From Cherax quadricarinatus (taxonomy: Eukaryota > Arthropoda > Malacostraca > Decapoda > Parastacidae): DNA of 64,000 nt. Position numbers and translations under genes: made by a program. Position 1 is the stretch's first letter, and the number at the start of each line of letters is the position of its first letter. The notes below the pieces were generated by a model, which was given only the letters and a program-made list of their open reading frames with translations, did not search any database and was not told where the DNA came from. The DNA lies in assembly GCF_038502225.1 (NCBI RefSeq), contig NW_027195229.1, positions 127,501-191,500 on the forward strand. The letters are read 5' to 3'. Positions 55,378 through 64,000 of the stretch are shown here, in pieces.

Positions 55378-55690
55378 TCATCCTCCTCCTCCTCCTTCTC
55401 ATCCTCCTTCTTCTCCTCCTCCTCCTCCTTCTCCTCCTCCTCCTCCTCCTCCTCCTCCTCCTTCTCCTCCTCCTTCTCCTCCTCCTTCTTCTCCTCCTCC
55501 TTCTCCTTCTTCTCCTCCTCCTCCTCCTTCTCCTCCTCCTCCTCCTCCTTCTCCTCCTCCTCCTCCTCCTCCTCCTCCTCCTCCTCCTCCTTCTCCTTCT
55601 CCTTCTCCTTCTCCTTCTCCTTCTCCTTCTCCTTCTCCTCCTCCTCCTCCTCCTCCTCCTCCTCCTCCTCCTCCTTCTCCTCCTCCTTGT
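55378..55690 (+). repeat. (CTC/CTT)n polypyrimidine tract, ~310 bp
   Basis: An almost pure pyrimidine run of CTC and CTT triplets on the plus strand. Ser/Leu or Glu/Lys ORFs through it are artefacts. A shorter relative is at 56258-56385. Confidence 0.95.
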
Positions 55691-56257
55691 CTTGTGTGTG
55701 AGTGTGTGGCTTATAATTGTTTTGAGTCAGAAGTCGGCAGCTGTCAAAGTGACATATTGTCTCATTAGTCACTACCCCTACCGCCTGTCAAAACAATGGG
55801 GTCGGATGCTGCTTCCCCTCCTCCATTCTATCTAATTATCATTCTCCCTCATTCTATATCTTTCAATCTGTCTCTCTTTCTATCTGTCTGCCTATCTCTG
55901 TCTCACAGGTACACATAAATACAAGTATACATAGTGTAAATTACCTAGGATAACCCAAGAAATCCAGACAAAGTGCTATACTCTGCTTGAAGATGTGAGT
56001 AAACGTGATGACATAGTCTTGTGGCTCTCTCTGAGACAGAGAGCTAGATGGACAGACAGGGAGCTTGACAGACAGACAAATAGACAGACAGAAATGTTTG
56101 TGTACCAGCAAAAACAAAGGGAGGGCGATGGTCATGTAATATTACCCTCCTTTACGCTCATCAAAGTCAGCTCTTATCAGATGTTATCTCCCCTTATCTT
56201 GTCACTGTCATGGGGTGGACTTTTTTTTTTTTCTTGCTTCAAGGGAACAATATTATT

Positions 56258-56385
56258 ACATCTTCTTCCTCCTCCTCCTCCTCTTCTCCTCCTCCTCCTC
56301 CTCCTCCTCCTCCTCCTCCTCTTCCTTCCCTCCTCCTCCTCCTCCTCCTCCTCTTCCTCCCCTCCTCCCCCTCCTCCTCCATTGC
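56258..56385 (+). repeat. (CTC)n polypyrimidine tract
   Basis: CTC-rich tract with CTT and CCC interruptions; all ORFs across it are artefacts. Confidence 0.9.
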
Positions 56386-56763
56386 TTTTGGTCTCAAACT
56401 CCTCCAAATCATGAAATTGATCTTCACTGACACTTCCATCTGTGTTAGAGCATCACTTGGGAAGAGAAGAGTCCCAGATTTGCTGGGGAATCACATATTT
56501 CTTACCGCTAGACATGCTGAAAAATGACAACTGAAATGGCATTCCCACAATGCACCACTGGCTCCCCGATTTTTTTTATATGGTGCACACTGACCATGGA
56601 GACCCATTCTCTCACATGTGAGCCTACCAGCTTTCTCCTGCTTGATTTGAAGCTGCTAGAATTTATGCGTATAAATACGTCAGAAACATTGGCTCGTAAG
56701 ACGTATTTATACGTCGGAAACAGTCAAAGGGTTAATATGGCGTCTCCAAGATCAATTACACTC

Positions 56764-59733
56764 TTAACCCTTTGAGGGTTTTCGTCGTACTAGTACGTCT
56801 TACGCGTAGGGGTTTTTGACGTACTAGTACGCATAAATTCTAGCGGCCTCAAATCTCGCGCGAAAAGGCTGGTAGGCCTAGGTGTGAGAGAATGGGTCTG
56901 CATGGTCAGTGTGCGCGGTAGAAAAAAAATCTGGGACCCAGTGGTGCATTGTGGGAATGCCCTCTTAGTAAACAATGTCCACCATGCCTCGCGGTAAGAA
57001 GCTCCTCACTCCTCGGCGAATTGGGACACTTTTGTTCCCCAGTGACAGTTCTAATAGTGATGGAAGTGCCAGTGAAGATGAGTTTCGTGGTTTTAGTGAG
57101 GTTTTGACCGAAACTAATGACCATAATATCGGTAATAGTGAAGAAAACCCAGACGACCCTCAGCCTTCCACCTCTGGTGCTGGGCTCTCGTGTTCACGTT
57201 CAGTTGTTCCAGAACCCAAGAGGAAACTTCTATTTTCCCAAATCCCAGACTCAGATGAGAGCATGGGTGATGATAGTGATAGTGAATATGAACTACAAGC
57301 TCTTCAAACTAGTTCCAGTAGTGATAGTGAAGTGCAATATTCCCCAGTGAAGCGTCAGTATATACGACGATATATGCGCTCTGGAAGTGTGCCATATGTT
57401 ATACCAAGGGGAAGGAGTGTATCTCGGAGTACATCCCGTGGCTGTGCAACAGGAACAGACAGTGAAAATGACGAAGATACTGTTGCAATTGGGATGGAAA
57501 ATGTGCGTGGTGGTAGTGGTGCCGGCGGTGAGGCACCAGCAGTGGGCCATGCTGCCACCCACGCTGCCACCCACGCCGCTGCCTCAGCTGATCTAGAACA
57601 AAGGCCACCATCCCCCACTTCCCCACCACACCAGCCTCCACAACCACAACCTCCACAACCACAACCTCCACAACCACAACCACCTGTCATTGTCCAGTAC
57701 CCACCAGCAGACCGCACCTGGGATTGGCAGGAAGCTGTCAATTTTGTTCCAAATCCCCACCAGTTTGATGGCAGCCAAAGTGGAATACGGCCATCTTGTG
57801 CACTTGGGAACAATGCCACTGAACTGGAATGTTTCGAGTTATTCTTTGACGAACCACTGATGAAAAGTATTGTCATGGAAAGCAACACATACTACGAGTA
57901 CACCATGGCAAACACATTACTTTCACCAAAATCACGTCTACACCAATGGAAGGAGGCAACTGTGGCTGAGATGTATCTTTTCTTTGCCACAATAATGCTT
58001 ATGCCATATGTGTATATAAGCACAAAGTGAAATCATACTGGTCAACAGACCCCCTGATTGCAACACCAGGTTTCAGTGATATAATGCCAGTGAATCGATT
58101 TGTGCTAATGTTACGTATGCTTCACTTCTCAGATAAAACCAGGCCTGACAGAACTGACAGGTTATATAAGATTAGGAATGTGTTTGTGTATCTGAAACAG
58201 AAATTCAGTACTCATTTTTATCCCTTCAGGAAGCTTGTAATTGACGAGTCTTTGATTCTGTTCAAAGGAAGACTCTCTTTCAAGCAGTACATACCAAGCA
58301 AGAGGAAACGCTTTGGTATAAAGTTGTTTGTGCTTTGTGATTGTTACAGTGGTCTGGTATTGGATATTATTGTGTACACTGGAAGTTATACATTGCAAAA
58401 TACCAGGAAGTTATTGGGCATCTCAGGTGATGTGGTTCGAACAATGATAGAACCATACCTTGGTAAGGGGCATATATTATATACAGATAACTGGTACACA
58501 AGCCCCTCACTCAGTGATTTTTCGCGAGTGAACATGACAGATGTGTGTGGCACAGTGCGTGCAAATCGAAAACATATGCCCAGGTTTGACGCTGGCACTC
58601 GCAGAGGTGAGGTGCAGGCGTTTGCTGCCAATGACATCATGGCATTTCGGTGGCATGACAAACGAGATGTCACACTGTTGTCATCAATTCACCCTAATGA
58701 AATGGCAGACAGTGGCAGGCAGCATAGAGAGAGAAATGAACCCATTCTAAAACCTGCAGCTGTGATTGATTACACCTTCAACATGCGTTCAGTGGACAAA
58801 TGTGACATGCAGATTGGGTTTGCTGATTGTGTTCGCAAGAGTTATAAGTGGTACATCAAACTGTTTTTCCATCTTCTGGACATTTCCATGCTCAATGCTT
58901 ATAATATGTTTAAGATGAGCACCAGAAACAAACCACAGTACGGCGAATTCTGTTTGTCTGTCATCAGACAAATAGTATTCAAGTACCAAGGAAATGCACC
59001 TGCAATTGACCGCCCACCAAATTATCAACAACTACCTGCTCGTCTGAAGCATGGTGATCACTTCCTGGTAAAACTGCCTGCTACTGCTTTGAAGAAAAAG
59101 GCTCAGAAGAGGTGTTACGTCTGTTCACATACAAAAAAACGCCCACAACAACGCAGAGACACTCGTTTTATGTGTGAGGAGTGCAAAACTCCACTGTGTA
59201 TGACACCATGTTTCAAAGAGTTCCACAGGCTGCAGAACTTCTAGAAACATTCCCTGTGACTGTATATGTGTATATAAAATATAGAAAAATAGTAATAAAC
59301 AACATTTCATATTGTTTGTTTGTGTAAATATTTTCTGTAAACAAAATAATGACAACAGTGTTTACGCCCTTATTGTGTAGTATTGAAAAAGAAATAACTT
59401 ACAAAATACTGATCATGTTGGCCTCAGAGGCCATAAAAGTTACTCAGAAAAAGAAAAATTGAAAAATAATTGAAAATAGTACATAAAAAAGTAAATAGAA
59501 AAATACCGGGTGACGGCAGTTGGCGATGTTACCATATGTTGTTCAATTTTGGCAAATTTCACACCTCCATATCTCGGTAAGCATTGACGTTAAAATTTTT
59601 TTGATTAGCCTATAATGTTTAGAAAAAAATACTCTATTTTTTCATAAGAAAAAATAATTTTTTTTTTTTTTTGAAATTTGGCCGACCCTGAGAACGAGTT
59701 TCGGAGAGGGCCTGTCGACCCTCAAAGGGTTAA
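56764..59733 (+). mobile_element. piggyBac-like transposon, CTAG-core, near intact
   Basis: TTAA at 56764-56767 and 59730-59733, with ends TTAACCCTTTGAGGGTTTTC and the inverted GACCCTCAAAGGGTTAA. Subterminal palindromes CGTACTAGTACG occur at about 56787-56798 and 56819-56830. The leader 'ggctggtaggcctaggtgtg' is shared with the MITEs. It holds a transposase with one frameshift. It lies 28 bp from the derivative ending at 56735. Confidence 0.9.
56975..59244 (+). pseudogene. piggyBac transposase (PGBD4-like), single 2-bp frameshift
   Basis: Starts MSTMPRGKKLLTPRR (a second ATG lies 9 nt in). The N-terminal ~200 residues are acidic and Ser-rich with a basic SRSTSRG patch. A Pro/Gln-rich linker (repeated PQPPQPQ) follows, then the catalytic region with VIDESLILFKG and YTDNWYTSP. 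The third Asp lies near MRSVDKCDMQIGF. The C-terminal zinc module has CYVCS, FMCEECKTPLC and PCFKEFH. Frame 1 (56975-58030) ends at TGA after LMPYVYISTK; frame 2 resumes at 58027. Compared with the copy at 1167-2450 (LMPHLYKHSV), two extra bases (TA in 'gtgtatataagc', about 58012-58018) cause the shift. All catalytic motifs are downstream of it. Confidence 0.85.
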
Positions 59734-59739
59734 TGAGTG

Positions 59740-60125
59740 GCTCTGAGACAGACAAGCAGACATAAAGATAGACACAGGTAGACAGAAAGACACACACAGG
59801 TAGACATAAAGACAGACACACAAGTAGACAGAAAGACATACACACAAGTAGACAGAAAGACAGACACACAGGTAGACAGACATACACACACATAGACACA
59901 GGCAGACAGACACAAGGTAGACAAAGACAGACACACAGGTAGAGAGAAAGACACACAGGTAGACAGAAAGACACACAGGTAGACAGAAAAACACACAGGT
60001 AGACAGAAAAACACACAGGTAAACAGACAGATAAACAGACACACAGAGGTACAGAAATACAGAGGTACAGAAACACAGAGGTACAGACAGACACAGATAT
60101 ACAGGCAGACAGATACAGACAAGTT
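59740..60125 (+). repeat. GACA-rich minisatellite
   Basis: About 385 bp of degenerate 16-20-bp units such as 'acacaggtagacagaaag'. The Cys/Val/Leu-rich minus-strand ORFs here are artefacts. Confidence 0.9.
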
Positions 60126-60660
60126 TATGTGCAACAGTGAAAACAAATAGAGAGTTCAAGAGTAAGAGCCTTTCTTGCCGCAATCTCCAGTGCAAGATTC
60201 AGACTTCATCTTAGGGGCCATGGTGAAATTTACTGTCCAGTTAGTACAGTTCATACGGTATGATGCTGCTGATAGGGCAGGGTTACTCAAACTGATGCTG
60301 CCTGCATGACGCATTGCCGCCGTAAGTATTGTCAAATATTGTACAGCGGTGTGCATCAGCCAGCCCAGCCCAGCTGTAAGATGCACGGTCATAAGTCGAG
60401 TGGACGTATGTTGAGTAGGTCATAAGTCGGATGGCAGGTGTATATGTTTAGACCGTTTAAGGGTTAAAACCCATGCATCACACACACGTAAGTGTTGATA
60501 CCACCATACTCTGATACATTTCTCTTTTTGCCTCCATGGATAATGGCCTTTGTCTCCACAGAAGCCTCAATGCACCACACACACCTCTTTCCTCTAATCA
60601 GTTCTATGGTTTACCACCTCTTTCAAAGACTCATCTGCTGACAAGTCCACTTCCAAGTGA

Positions 60661-61254
60661 AAATATTAATGTAACCTGAGAAGTAATATAACAAACTGTA
60701 TTTTGATTTTTCATAATATTACAAACAGGCCTCTCGTGACATGCAGAAAATTCCCATCCATGCCATACATAGCCTGCAGAGAGCCAGAGGATAGAACATG
60801 GAATTTAACATAAAATATTTCCTTGTCTCTCTTATAAACAAAATTGCATAGAAAAATATATGGTGGGCCAGCTGATCAATTGAATGTGTGATAATAGCTG
60901 ATAAATTAACAACTCACTCCTCTACCACTCCTCTACACTTCAAATGCTTCTTATCAGAAAAAAAAAAAAGGAATTTAAAGAAGTATAATATTCTTCCTTG
61001 TTAGGATTATAAATGATAAAATTATAGATGAAAAAGTGGAGGGTCAGCTGATCAAATATGTGGCAACAGCTGATAAACAAAAGACACAATTGGCTACTAA
61101 CCACTACCAGTTTCTCAAAAGCTACTCATATTGTGTGAATGCTTAACCACTTACTGCTTTGAAATTAGGACATCTGTTCTTTTCACTGCTTTAAATAGTG
61201 GTAGATTGTAATACAGTAATAAAGTGTTCCATTGTAATACCAAATTTCATTGTT
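60661..61254. other. Unclassified AT-rich sequence
   Basis: Contains a diverged pair of segments ('ggtgggccagctgatcaatt' at about 60862 and 'ggagggtcagctgatcaaat' at about 61038), so there is a local duplication of ~175 bp period. No coding signal. Confidence 0.4.
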
Positions 61255-61746
61255 TTAACCCCTTCAGGGTCCAAGGCCAAAATCTGAAGTGGTGCTCCAG
61301 TGTCCAAGAAATTTAAAAAAAAAAACAGAAAAAAAGAAAAAATTTTTTTTTTTTTCTTACAGAATTAAAGAGTATATTTTTGTGAAGGTAATAAGACAAA
61401 AAAAAAATCTAATCAGTACTTACCGAGATACAGCGGCGGGAAGTTGACCCAAAATGACCGGGTGGCGGCAACATCAGTGACTTCCGCAAAATCCCATTTT
61501 TTTATTCTACGTTTTTTATGCTTTTTTCTTTTCTTTTCTAATTTTTTTCTTTTTCTAATAACATTTGTGGCATGTGAGACCAATATAATGTATATTGTAT
61601 AAGTGTACACTCATTGTATTCAACACAAAAACTGCACTAATTTGTTTATCATTATATTGCTTACAAAACTTGTTTACAAGTTTATTGTAAACAAAATGAT
61701 GAAAATATTAGTGTGGTTATTCTGTTGAATACAACGGTACCATATA
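61255..61746 (-). mobile_element. piggyBac 3' end, interrupted by Tigger
   Basis: TTAA at 61255-61258 begins the 3' terminus 'aaccccttcagggtccaagg', the same type as 41310. The 3' UTR follows ('acttaccgagatacagcggc', 'gtgagaccaatataatg') up to the TA at 61745-61746 where the Tigger starts. Any transposase would lie beyond the Tigger and outside the window. Confidence 0.8.
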
Positions 61747-62019
61747 CAGTGGACCCCCGCATACCGATTTTAATCCGTGCAAGAGGGGTCGTTGGTATGC
61801 GAAATAATCGGTATGCAAATGAATTTTCCCCATAAGAAATAATGGAAATAAAATTAATCCGTGCAAGACACCCAAAAGTATGAAAGAAAAAAATTTTTAC
61901 CACATGAAATGTTAATTTTAATGCACACAAACTGAAAAAGGCATGCACACTTACATGACACTTACTTTTATTGAAGATCTGGTGATGATTGATGGGATGG
62001 GAGGAGGGGAGAGAGAGTG

Positions 62020-63810
62020 TTAGTGTTTAGAAGGGGAATCCCCTTCCATTAAGACTTGAGGTGTCGAGTCCTTTTCTGAGGTTACTTCCCTTCTTCTTTT
62101 AATGCCACTAGGACCAGCTTCAGAGTCACTGGACTTCTTTCGCACAACATATCTGTCCATAGTGGCCTGTACCTCTCGTTCCTTTATGACTTCCCTAAAG
62201 TGTTTCACAACATTGTCAGTGTACAGGTTGCCAACACGGCTTGCAATAGTTGTGTGAGGGTGATTTTCATCAAAAAAGGTTTGCACTTCAAGCCACTTTG
62301 CACACATTTCCTTAATCTTTGTAGTAGGCAACTTCTTCAATTTCTCTCTCCCCTCCTCTGAACCAGTTTCCTCAGGTCTGGCCTCTTGCTGTTGAAGTTG
62401 ATCTATCAGCTCATCAGTGGTTAGTTCTTCATTGTCCTCCTCCACCAACTCTTCCACATCCTCCCCACTAACCTCCAATCCCAAGGACTTTCCCAATGCC
62501 ACAATGGATTCCTCAACTGGCATAATCCTCTCAGGGTTAGCCTCAAACCCTTCAAAATCCCTTTTGTCTACACATTCTGGCCACAGTTTCTTCCAAGCAG
62601 AGTTCAAGGTCTTCTTAGTCACTCCCTCCCAAGCCTTACCTATAAGGTTTACACAATTGAGGATATTAAAGTGCTCTCTCCAAAACTCTCTTCGAGTCAG
62701 TTGAGTTTCTGAGGTCACTACAAAGCACCTTTCAAACAGAGCTTTTGTGTACAGTTTTTTGAAGTTTGCAATAACCTGCTGGTCCATGGGCTGCAGGAGA
62801 GGAGTGGTATTAGGAGGCAAAAACTTGATGTTAATGAATTTCATGTCCCCATAAAGTCGCTCTGCCACGTCTGTAGGATGACCAGGGGCATTGTCTAACA
62901 CCAGGAGGCACTTAAGTTCTAATTTCTTTTCAGTTAGGTAATCTTTCACATTGGGGGCAAATGCATGGTGTAACCAGTCATAGAAAAAGTCCCTAGTGAC
63001 CCATGCCTTACTGTTTGCCCTCCACAGCACACACAAATTCTCCTTGAGGACATTCTTTTGCCTGAACGCTCTGGGAGTTTCAGAGTGATACACTAATAAA
63101 GGCTTAACTTTGCAATCACCAGTAGCATTGGAACACATCAACAAAGTAAGCCTGTCTTTCATAGGCTTATGTCCTGGGAGTGCCTTTTCCTCCTGAGTAA
63201 TGTAGGTCCTGCTTGGCATTTTCTTCCAAAACAGGCCTGTTTCATCACAATTAAACACTTGTTCAGGTTTCAGTCCTTCAGCCTCTATGTACTCCTTGAA
63301 TTCATGCACATATTTTTCAGCCGCTTTGTGGTCCGAACTGGCAGCCTCACCATGCCTTATCACACTATGTATGCCACTACGCTTCTTAAATCTCTCAAAC
63401 CAACCTTTGCTGGCCTTAAATTCACTCACATCAGCACTAGTTGCAGGCATTTTTTTAATTAAATCCTCATGCAACTTCCTAGCCTTTTCGCTTATGATCG
63501 CTTGAGAGACACTATCTCCTGCTAGCTGTTTTTCATTTATCCACACCAATAAGAGTCTCTCAACATCTTCCATCACTTGCGATCTTTGTTTCGAAAACAC
63601 AGTTAAACCTTTGGCAAGAACAGCTTCCTTGATTGCCATTCTGGTGCCCACAATAGTAGCGATGGTTGATTGGGGTTTCTTGTACAACCTGGCCAGGTCG
63701 GCGATACGCACTCCACTTTCATACTTATCAATGATCTCATTCTTCATCTCTATTCGAATTCTCACCCTTATTGCTGTAGGGTTGGCACTAGAAGCTTTCT
63801 TGGGGCCCAT
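62020..63810 (-). CDS. Tigger transposase (pogo family, TIGD1-like), intact
   Basis: 596 codons without a stop. I choose ATG at 63810 (context gaccATGG; MGPKKASSANP) because the deleted copy at 30796 starts identically; the frame is open two codons further to a GTG. Residues ~10-60 form a helix-turn-helix (YESGVRIADLARLYKKPQST) and ~75-150 a CENP-B-type second DNA-binding domain (SEFKASKGWFERFKKRSGIH). The DDE core follows with FNCDETGLFWKKMP (first Asp), LLVLDNAPGHP (second) and LPPNTTPLLQPMDQQVIANF (third). The acidic C-terminus ends GDSPSKH. It would bind the element ends and cut at TA. All key residues are present. Degraded relatives occur at 135, 6806, 26630 and 30544. Confidence 0.9.
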   Translation of the reverse strand: MGPKKASSANPTAIRVRIRIEMKNEIIDKYESGVRIADLARLYKKPQSTIATIVGTRMAIKEAVLAKGLTVFSKQRSQVMEDVERLLLVWINEKQLAGDSVSQAIISEKARKLHEDLIKKMPATSADVSEFKASKGWFERFKKRSGIHSVIRHGEAASSDHKAAEKYVHEFKEYIEAEGLKPEQVFNCDETGLFWKKMPSRTYITQEEKALPGHKPMKDRLTLLMCSNATGDCKVKPLLVYHSETPRAFRQKNVLKENLCVLWRANSKAWVTRDFFYDWLHHAFAPNVKDYLTEKKLELKCLLVLDNAPGHPTDVAERLYGDMKFINIKFLPPNTTPLLQPMDQQVIANFKKLYTKALFERCFVVTSETQLTRREFWREHFNILNCVNLIGKAWEGVTKKTLNSAWKKLWPECVDKRDFEGFEANPERIMPVEESIVALGKSLGLEVSGEDVEELVEEDNEELTTDELIDQLQQQEARPEETGSEEGREKLKKLPTTKIKEMCAKWLEVQTFFDENHPHTTIASRVGNLYTDNVVKHFREVIKEREVQATMDRYVVRKKSSDSEAGPSGIKRRREVTSEKDSTPQVLMEGDSPSKH

Positions 63811-64000
63811 GGTCACTTATTTTCCAGAAAAAGCACCGAAAACACTGTAATAATACGAAATATTCCGATTGTATGCTTGGATGTTACCGTGGAGGCTGGC
63901 TGGTAAACAATGCCACCGGCGGCACATGTGAGGCTGGCTGAGGGCGCACATTGGACGCGTCTCGGATGAACATCGGTGAGCGGGTTTTTAAGCGGTATGC
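63811..64000 (-). promoter_or_regulatory. Tigger 5' UTR and presumed promoter region
   Basis: 190 bp between the ATG and the element tip. The corresponding part of 30544-30795 shares 'gccattgtttac' and 'agcgtttttagca'-like words. It has GC-rich segments and no clear TATA box. The transcription start cannot be placed. Confidence 0.35.

Larger units (their letters stand above)
54951..56735 (-). mobile_element. piggyBac deletion derivative, TATA-core subfamily
   Basis: TTAA at 54951-54954 and 56732-56735, with ends TTAACCCTTTGACTGTTTC and the inverted GAAACAGTCAAAGGGTTAA: a perfect 19-bp match. The 3' UTR (54955-55375) and 5' leader (56400-56735, with ATAAATACGTC and GACGTATTTATACGTC motifs) are kept. 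The transposase is replaced by polypyrimidine repeats and unrelated sequence. It could move only in trans. Confidence 0.85.
53800..60440 (-). mobile_element. TA-flanked inverted-repeat element, host of two piggyBacs
   Basis: The left end CAGGTACCATCCGACTTACG and the right end (inverted) CACCTGCCATCCGACTTATG are near-identical and each is next to TA. The right side, on the minus strand, holds a short start-like peptide MAPKMKSESCTGDCGKKG (60222), which suggests the beginning of a transposase ORF that is otherwise gone. Most of the 6.6 kb is later insertion and simple repeat. The family (Tc1/mariner-Tigger group) is inferred from TA and the ends. Confidence 0.75.
53549..60467. mobile_element. 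Short piggyBac-type MITE split by a TA element
   Basis: The ends TTAACCCTTAAACGGTCC (53549) and the inverted GACCGTTTAAGGGTTAA (60467) carry TTAA on both sides. Without the insert at 53800-60440 it would be ~280 bp. It contains three TATA-core palindromes: AACGTATATATGTT near the left end, AAACGTATATATACGTTT (about 53756-53773) and 'acatatatatgt' at the insertion site. Confidence 0.8.
52955..60660 (-). pseudogene. Degraded RTE (minus), host of the second nest
   Basis: 52955-53548 matches the antisense RTE 3' UTR and C-terminus ('ttcagagtgcaggcactgta', 'tgcctccactcc', 'ccctccctccaaactttcc'). 60468-60660 continues with the segment just upstream in the same strand (antisense of the GCEAWVMN to EVNHRIDEG region). 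All of 53549-60467 is inserted DNA. No usable frame remains. Confidence 0.75.
61747..64000 (-). mobile_element. Tigger/pogo transposon, autonomous, 5' tip outside window
   Basis: The 3' terminus is CAGTGGACCCCCGCATACCG at 61747, next to TA. A second inverted word 'aataatcggtatgc' follows at about 61804-61817. The window ends '...tttttaagcggtatgc', which matches the inverted start of the terminal repeat. So the missing 5' tip should be only about 12 bases plus TA. It carries an intact transposase ORF. Confidence 0.9.

Noticed and set aside
55230..55835. Poly-Glu, poly-Leu and poly-Ser ORFs
   Set aside because: Readings of the polypyrimidine tract.
59642..60195. Cys/Val/Leu-rich ORFs resembling a membrane protein
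   Set aside because: They translate a GACA-rich minisatellite; hydrophobicity is a composition effect.
60156..60392. Possible small host gene with MAPKMKSES peptide
   Set aside because: It lies at the inner edge of the TA element and looks like the first codons of a lost transposase ORF; no splice or domain evidence for a host gene.

Overview
The window is repeat-dense animal DNA. Nearly every coding stretch belongs to a transposable element. The mix of RTE-like LINEs, CR1-like LINEs with a zinc-finger ORF1, a CCHC-gag LINE, Tigger/pogo, PGBD4-like piggyBac, a Ty3/Gypsy remnant and very long microsatellites fits a large arthropod genome. A decapod crustacean (crayfish or relative) is my best guess, from memory of these families; no species-level proof is possible here. 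The only host coding sequence I can defend is one internal exon of an organellar Na+/H+ exchanger (NHE6/7/9 type), minus strand, 33416-33628. The window is therefore probably a huge intron or intergenic region of that gene.

Layout. 1-7370: piggyBac copies and a 1.1-kb piggyBac-derived MITE inserted into Tigger remnants; the MITE carries a 5'-truncated RTE. 7372-18484: a five-level nest, CR1-A (+) > MITE > CR1-B (-) > RTE-B (+) > a 203-bp Tigger-like MITE. 18797-27115: RTE-C, split by a CCHC-gag LINE set in microsatellites, by a truncated RTE tail and by a Tigger tail. 27175-37203: a run of piggyBac MITEs, a degraded RTE, a TA-flanked inverted-repeat element (30078-33081), a splice-donor-bearing minisatellite and the exchanger exon. 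37879-41310: RTE-D, a Gypsy integrase remnant and a piggyBac 3' end. 41553-45415: a second, nearly intact CCHC-gag LINE, again inside GA-rich microsatellites. 45416-49080: local duplications and a CR1/L2-like LINE inside a minisatellite. 49248-49590: a near-perfect 163-bp-arm palindrome. 49626-52200: RTE-E. 52955-60660: a second nest, degraded RTE (-) > short piggyBac-type MITE > TA element > two piggyBac elements. 61255-64000: a piggyBac 3' end broken by a Tigger with an intact transposase ORF, whose 5' terminus falls just beyond the window edge.

How it works together. Autonomous piggyBac and Tigger copies sit beside internally deleted or non-coding relatives with the same ends (TTAA-flanked 'TTAACCCTTT...' and TA-flanked 'CAGTGGACCC...'). 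These could have been mobilised in trans. LINEs supply their own reverse transcriptase, but most copies here are broken. The intact or nearly intact ORFs are the Tigger transposase (62020-63810), the LINE ORF2 at 42145-44784 and the CR1 ORF1 at 15101-16123. The piggyBac at 56764-59733 is one 2-bp frameshift from open.

The most interesting signals are: LINE insertions at short GA tracts, supported by empty-site relatives in this window; a repeated palindrome in piggyBac 5' ends whose core changes between subfamilies but matches within each element; compensated base changes in an RNA hairpin upstream of the RTE ORF; and an intronic minisatellite whose units each copy the splice donor of the exchanger exon.
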